Shown: piece by piece, positions 60,419 through 64,000 of the stretch
Numbering within the stretch: position 1 is the first letter of the stretch
How the letters are laid out: each line of letters begins with the position of its first letter
NCBI RefSeq assembly: GCF_003999975.1
Contig: NZ_RJAC01000011.1
Location: 186,001 to 250,000, forward strand
DNA length: 64,000 bases
Direction: 5' to 3'
From: Actinoplanes solisilvae
Lineage (GTDB): Bacteria; Actinomycetota; Actinomycetes; Mycobacteriales; Micromonosporaceae
Notes under the pieces: model-generated
Databases searched by the model: none
The model's input: only the letters and a program-made list of their open reading frames with translations
Told to the model about the DNA's origin: nothing
Made by a program: the position numbers and the translations under genes

Positions 60419-60879
60419 ACGGTCGTCCCGACGTCCCGCGCACACAGCGCGGCCACAACGAGCGGCTCGATAAGGTTCCAGCGGCCGCCGGCCAGGCCAC
60501 ACCCGATCCTGGGCAGGTGAACCGTCGCGCCGAGCCGCTGCGCATGGCCGCCGATCGTGGTGAGGCACTGCTCGACGGCGTCGTACCGGACGGGTGGCCC
60601 ACCGCTTCCGGTGCGCATGCCGTGCTGGGCCACCATGTTGGCCACCCAGACGTCGGGACGCACCTGCACGAGCTGGGTCGCGCCCAGCCCGAAGTCGTTG
60701 CCGGACCGGCCGCGATGCCACTGCCGATAGGCGCGCTCCGGCTCGGGCCAGCGCCGTGACACCGCCAGCACGAAACCCTTGCCCCAGCCGCCCAGGTCGT
60801 TGCACACATGCGCCACTATTTTCGGCCCCTTGGCCTGGGGACTGGTCGCATCACCCCGGATGATCCTCAACGGCACCAC
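60403..60879 (-). CDS. Macro-domain protein (ALC1/TARG1-like branch)
   Basis: A ~158-residue single macro domain: IIRGDATSPQAKGPKIVAHVCNDLGGWGKGFVLAVSRRWPEPERAYRQW and HLPRIGCGLAGGRWNLIEPLV. The RIGCGL-AGGRW wording places it in the ALC1/TARG1-like branch, but the Asp of IGCGLD used for hydrolysis in human TARG1 is Ala here, so binding of ADP-ribose rather than cleavage is possible. Start uncertain (GTG 60879 or 60876; ATG 61014 would add 45 unconserved residues). Tail overlaps the kinase stop by 16 bases. Confidence 0.75.
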   Translation of the reverse strand: MVPLRIIRGDATSPQAKGPKIVAHVCNDLGGWGKGFVLAVSRRWPEPERAYRQWHRGRSGNDFGLGATQLVQVRPDVWVANMVAQHGMRTGSGGPPVRYDAVEQCLTTIGGHAQRLGATVHLPRIGCGLAGGRWNLIEPLVVAALCARDVGTTVYDFD

Positions 60880-61086
60880 GCGGAGATGCTCGCATCGTGC
60901 CGCCGCGGCGTCGAGCGACTTCCGCTCCGGCCGGGGCGATGAGTGCAAAGGCGACGCTTGGGCGCGGGCAGGGTCCGTCCACGGGGCGGCGCACCAGGTC
61001 TGAACACCGGCCATCAGTCAGACCCGGATACTGTCGGAACACCCGACGTGCCCGGCCCCGGTGTGCCGGCCTGAGGAGGTAACGCT

Positions 61087-61608
61087 GTGCGGATCGAGCT
61101 GGCCACCGGTGACATCACAACCGAACAGGTCGACGCCATTGTCAACGCCGCGAATTCGTCGCTGCTCGGCGGCGGAGGCGTCGACGGGGCAATCCACCGC
61201 AAGGGCGGCCCCGCGATCCTCGAGGAGTGCCGCGCCCTCCGCGCCGCCCACTACGGGCGGGGCCTGCCGGTCGGACAGGCGGTGGCGACGACCGCGGGAC
61301 GCCTCCCCGCCCGCTGGGTGATCCACACCGTCGGCCCGGTGTTCAGCGCCGCCGAGGACCGCGCCCCGCTGCTGCGAAGCTGCTACACGACATCGCTGGC
61401 CGTCGCCGCCCGACTCGGCGCGAAATCGGTCGCCTACCCGCTGATCTCCTCGGGCATTTACCGCTGGCCCAAGGACGATGCCGTCGCCCAGGCAGTGACC
61501 GCCCTGCAAGCCGAACCGACCACGGTGGAACTGGTCCGGCTCGTACTCTTCGACGAGCAGACGCGCGAGATCGCGGAACGTGTGCTCGCGGGCAGAGTGG
61601 ACAGCTGA
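61087..61608 (+). CDS. Macro-domain O-acetyl-ADP-ribose deacetylase (MacroD/YmdB-like)
   Basis: A 173-residue macro domain with the MacroD signature: ATGDITTEQVDAIVNAANSSLLGGGGVDGAIHRKGG, then WVIHTVGPVF and YPLISSGIYRWP. The family removes ADP-ribose from acidic residues and deacetylates O-acetyl-ADP-ribose. GTG 61087 has GAGGAGG about six bases before it. It is divergent from the other macro-domain gene across a 207-base gap. Confidence 0.88.
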   Translation: MRIELATGDITTEQVDAIVNAANSSLLGGGGVDGAIHRKGGPAILEECRALRAAHYGRGLPVGQAVATTAGRLPARWVIHTVGPVFSAAEDRAPLLRSCYTTSLAVAARLGAKSVAYPLISSGIYRWPKDDAVAQAVTALQAEPTTVELVRLVLFDEQTREIAERVLAGRVDS

Positions 61609-61616
61609 CGGCGCCA

Positions 61617-61827
61617 GCGGTGGGTGATAGAGGTTGCGCCGCGGTAATCGCAGCGGATCGATGGCCGCCGGCGGAATGAAGTCCGGAAGGCGATCGGACC
61701 CCACGCGGACGGTCCAACCGGAGGTCGGATCGTGGAGTAGCGGGTGGTGGTGCCGGCAGAGCAGCACGGTGTTGGCTTGTTTGCTGTGGCCGCCGCTGCG
61801 GCGTTCCCATTTCGGGATATAGCGTCA
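61617..61827 (-). pseudogene. HNH endonuclease (DUF222/13E12-type) C-terminal fragment
   Basis: Minus-strand frame reads SKQANTVLLCRHHHPLLHD and GWTVRVGSDRLPDFIPPAAI, the HNH zinc/nuclease end of the 13E12-type family. It is preceded in frame by a stop at 61825-61827, and the N-terminal DUF222 part is missing. A decayed piece. Confidence 0.6.
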
Positions 61828-61920
61828 TTGCTATGGTCTGGGGCGTAGGCGATGGTGATAGCTGGGCCGCTATGCGGGAGCTGCGTATGGCCGAGCCGGG
61901 GCGGTAGAGGCGTGCGAGGC

Positions 61921-62094
61921 GGTCGTCTGGCGTTCGATCTCGGGAGGGCTGTGCGTGGGCTTCGTGAGCGCCGGGGCTGGAGTCAGGCGCAGTTAGCGAG
62001 GGCGTCGGGGATGACGCAGGCCACGGTGTCACGGAGGGGTTTCGCGGCCGGCGGACCCGTGCCGACTCTTGTCGTGCTGGAGCGGCGGCTGTAG
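61921..62094 (+). pseudogene. XRE-type helix-turn-helix gene remnant
   Basis: Reads LGRAVRGLRERRGWSQAQLARASGMTQATVSR, a Cro/C1 helix-turn-helix, then a garbled VPTLVVLERRL end and a stop. Intact relatives continue with FEAGGT...PTLxxLERLA. No ribosome site is evident. It was probably a small repressor or HigA-like gene, now non-functional. Confidence 0.5.
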
Positions 62095-62156
62095 GCCCCA
62101 AGGCCAGTGCCTGGCCCGGGAGCCTTGTCGTTGACGTGGCCGAAGCGTCGGCGCTG

Positions 62157-62176
62157 TTGTACGATATAGCGTACAA
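62157..62176. promoter_or_regulatory. YefM-YoeB operator TTGTACG-ATATAG-CGTACAA
   Basis: Perfect seven-base dyad with a six-base AT-rich spacer, 14 bases before the antitoxin ATG and just upstream of a GGAGGGG ribosome site. YefM-YoeB operators are built on TTGTACA-type palindromes, so this is very likely the autoregulatory site. Confidence 0.75.
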
Positions 62177-62190
62177 GTGCTGGAGGGGTC

Positions 62191-62460
62191 ATGAAGGTCA
62201 TTACTGCATCTGATTTGCGCGCCAACCTCGCGAACGTGCTCGACGCGATCGAGGACGATGCTGAAGACCTCGTGGTCACTCGCAGTGGGCACGAGCCGAT
62301 GGTCGTCATGCTCAAGAGCGACTATGACGCGTGGCGTGAAACCGAATACTTGTCTCGTGGGGCCAATGGCCGCGAGCTGCGCCGACGAATGGCGCAGATG
62401 GAAGCCGGTGAACGTGTCGAGCATGAGGTGGTCGATCTTGACGACGAGGCCACCGCGTGA
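62191..62460 (+). CDS. yefM: YefM/Phd-family antitoxin
   Basis: An 89-residue antitoxin: KVITASDLRANLANVLDAIEDDAEDLVVTRSGHEPMVVMLKSDYDAWRETEYL is the Phd/YefM DNA-binding N-terminal domain, followed by an acidic, probably unfolded C-terminus that neutralises the toxin. Its stop overlaps the toxin GTG. GGAGGGG precedes the ATG. Confidence 0.92.
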   Translation: MKVITASDLRANLANVLDAIEDDAEDLVVTRSGHEPMVVMLKSDYDAWRETEYLSRGANGRELRRRMAQMEAGERVEHEVVDLDDEATA

Positions 62461-62726
62461 AGCTCACGTGGCACCCGGACGCGTGGGACGAATACGTCAC
62501 CTGGCAGGTAAGTGATCGGAAGGTCCTTAAGCGGATCAATGCTCTCATCAAAGATATTCAGCGCGGCGATGATCGTGGGATCGGGAAGCCCGAGCTACTT
62601 AAAGGCGATCTTTCCGGCTGGGCATCGCGGCGCATCAATGAAGAGCATCGGCTGGTGTACCGCGTTGTAGAGGCCCACGGCCAAGTGGAGATTCTGTCCT
62701 GCCGTTACCACTACGGCGAGCGGTAG
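62457..62726 (+). CDS. yoeB: YoeB-family ribosome-dependent mRNA endonuclease toxin
   Basis: An 89-residue RelE-superfamily toxin cutting mRNA at the ribosomal A site. KPELLKGDLSGWASRRINEEHRLVYRV and the terminal RYHYGER hold the expected catalytic Glu, Arg and His-Tyr. GTG 62457 overlaps the antitoxin stop, so the two are made together. Intact, so probably an active module in a region of decayed genes. Confidence 0.92.
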   Translation: MKLTWHPDAWDEYVTWQVSDRKVLKRINALIKDIQRGDDRGIGKPELLKGDLSGWASRRINEEHRLVYRVVEAHGQVEILSCRYHYGER

Positions 62727-63152
62727 CGGTGGCCGGACCTTCACCTTTGCAGCGTAAGGATAGTCCAGCGCGCGACCGGTCCTTCGATCACCGGTTCGGG
62801 ATCCGTTGTCCAGTAGGGGATGGATCTGATAGCCGCACCCTTCGGCGACGTCGGCCTACCGGTGGTCGACCCCGACGACATCGCCGCCGTAGCCGCCGTA
62901 GCCTCCAGGGCGGCCACGACGGTCACACTTGACGAAGGTCAGGCAGCATTACACCGCGAGAGCCAGCCCGGCGGTCTCGAACCACTCGTAGTTGTTCACG
63001 CCGACCATCAGAACATGGATTACGAGCTGACCTGGTCAGAGTCGTGCGCGAAGGCATCCAGTCGACGAACACGGACAGCGACTGTCGCGTCAGGTGGCAG
63101 GTGATGACAGCGGCCACGAGGGTGTGTGGGGCGGGGAGGACGGGGTCGGCCG
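62727..63152. other. Gap with decayed sequence after the toxin-antitoxin pair
   Basis: 426 bases with no intact gene. The only recognisable piece is the NmrA-like remnant at 62811-62930. The last part carries a short direct repeat GTTCGGTGTCA (63156-63176) beside the AraC stop. Confidence 0.45.
62811..62930 (+). pseudogene. NmrA/NAD(P)-binding protein fragment
   Basis: Reads MDLIAAPFGDVGLPVVDPDD then IAAVAAVA, a block typical of the C-terminal substrate region of NmrA-like NAD(P)-binding proteins. The N-terminal Rossmann half is absent and the frame soon loses resemblance. A remnant with no expected product. Confidence 0.45.
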
Positions 63153-64000
63153 TCAGTTCGGTGTCAGTTCGGTGTCACGCACGGGCTGGACGATTTCGGT
63201 TTCCCATGTTGCCGGGTCGGGACGTTCTCCGGGATCGGTCAGGTACGTCTCCCATGGCGCTCCCGCCGCGGACATGTGGTGGTCACGCATCCACTTCTCG
63301 ATCTCCTGGTAAGACTCGGACAGGCTGTCGTACGGTCCTCGATGGATGGCAACTACCGCCGGCCCCGCGGGAATGGTGAGTGCCTCGATCCCGTCGCTGG
63401 GTGCCGTTGACGGGGGTTCGGCGACCGTTATGCCGCCCTCGATGACGAGCGACCCCATTCCTACCTCGGGATAGCGGGCGAACGGCGGCCCGGTGATGGC
63501 TAGGCCGTGCTGCTGGGCGTAGCCGAAAACCGTGGGAAGGCACTCGGCGAGCGTAGCCGCGATCTCGTCGCGGGTAATCCGGCGACGTATCACGAGGGCG
63601 TGGAAGGCGGCCACGTCACGAACCGAGATTTGCAGCGGCACAGCGGGTTTCCTTTCGGTGAGGCGGAGGTGGTACAGGCTGATACAGGGTGCCGTCGAGC
63701 TCACCGCCGAAGCGTGCACTGCGGCGATACGCCGACCGGCGACGTGCAACCCGCGGGCGCGGTAGCGCAGCGGGCTCTGCTCGAGGTGGCGGGTGAACGC
63801 CCGGGTGAAGACTTCGTGGCCGGCGAATCCGTGGTCGGAGGCGATCGCCGACACTCGACGGCCGTTGGACACCAGTTCGGCCGCGGCACGGGCCAGCCGG
63901 ACCCGCGTGGTGTACGCCTTCGGGGTTTCGCCCACCAACCGCCGGAACCGGCGGTGCAGATCGAACCGGGACCGGTGCGCCCACGCCGCCAGCATCGGCA
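63153..64000 (-). CDS. AraC regulator with GyrI-like effector domain, 5' end outside window
   Basis: At least 280 residues. The N-terminal part is an incomplete AraC helix-turn-helix pair (FRRLVGETPKAYTTRVRLARAAAEL, VSAIASDHGFAGHEVFTRAFTRHLEQSPLRYR); the first helices and the start are past 64000, although an ATG lies at 63995. The C-terminal ~160 residues are a GyrI-like drug-binding domain (VRDVAAFHALVIRRRITRDEI, IPAGPAVVAIHRGPYDSL, PATWETEIVQPV). It probably senses a small hydrophobic ligand. Confidence 0.82.
   Translation of the reverse strand, partial: PMLAAWAHRSRFDLHRRFRRLVGETPKAYTTRVRLARAAAELVSNGRRVSAIASDHGFAGHEVFTRAFTRHLEQSPLRYRARGLHVAGRRIAAVHASAVSSTAPCISLYHLRLTERKPAVPLQISVRDVAAFHALVIRRRITRDEIAATLAECLPTVFGYAQQHGLAITGPPFARYPEVGMGSLVIEGGITVAEPPSTAPSDGIEALTIPAGPAVVAIHRGPYDSLSESYQEIEKWMRDHHMSAAGAPWETYLTDPGERPDPATWETEIVQPVRDTELTPN

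Noticed and set aside
62741..62926. 61-codon minus-strand frame with a protein-like stretch near its end
   Set aside because: Too short, no ribosome site, overlaps the NmrA remnant and matches no family I know.

Overview
The window is high-GC DNA with dense, overlapping genes, frequent GTG starts, an argCJBDFRGH cluster, SigE-type sigma factors, PadR/HAAS pairs and DrrAB-type ABC genes. This points to an actinomycete, most likely of the Micromonosporaceae (Actinoplanes-like). That placement is an inference from gene content and style, not from a marker gene. No rRNA, tRNA, CRISPR array or intact insertion sequence was seen.

Layout. (1) 1-7651: arginine biosynthesis argC(partial)-argJ-argB-argD-argF-argR-argG-argH, all on + and mostly translationally coupled. 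(2) 7648-12299: an AlkZ/HTH_42 winged-helix protein, a SigE-family sigma factor with a membrane partner, a LuxR-type response regulator and a VanZ-like protein. (3) 12272-31827: a large exopolysaccharide locus. A four-gene + operon (FlaA1/CapD-like dehydratase, nucleotide-sugar dehydrogenase, initiating phosphoglycosyltransferase, DegT-like protein) faces a compact ten-gene - operon. The - operon carries a polysaccharide deacetylase, DegT aminotransferase, GT4, Wzz/BY-kinase-like protein, Wzx, Wzy-like protein, a lipoprotein, and two FemAB-like proteins around a FAD monooxygenase. A divergent GT4 and a third FemAB-like gene flank it. The locus has Wzx/Wzy-type assembly genes plus an unusual set of possible amino-acid decoration enzymes. 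A half-site motif, CATGACA/TGTCATG, is clustered upstream of the + operon and recurs upstream of the - operon. (4) 31828-33560: a gene graveyard with a long palindrome, a short direct repeat and decayed AraC and flavoprotein genes. (5) 33567-45681: a maltose/maltodextrin regulon with a LacI-type repressor diverging from malE-malF-malG, a cytoplasmic GH13 glucosidase and a 1780-residue secreted amylase-pullulanase. (6) 45937-60418: regulators and exporters. These are TetR + DHA2 MFS, LysR/GNAT, DrrAB-like ABC, an MmpS-like protein, a duplicated non-coding module, a PadR/HAAS pair, an Otr(A)/Tet(M)-like ribosomal-protection GTPase with an upstream ORF, a second DHA2 MFS and a REC-PAS-GAF-histidine kinase. 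(7) 60403-64000: two divergent macro-domain genes, HNH/XRE/NmrA gene fragments, a YefM-YoeB toxin-antitoxin pair and a partial AraC-GyrI regulator.

The most interesting items are: the tandemly duplicated non-coding module at 52673-52980, each copy with a conserved dyad block and an intrinsic terminator-like hairpin; the FemAB-rich exopolysaccharide operon with its half-site array; and the short ORF ahead of the ribosomal-protection gene, which contains a 12-nt match to the putative TetR operator 11 kb away.
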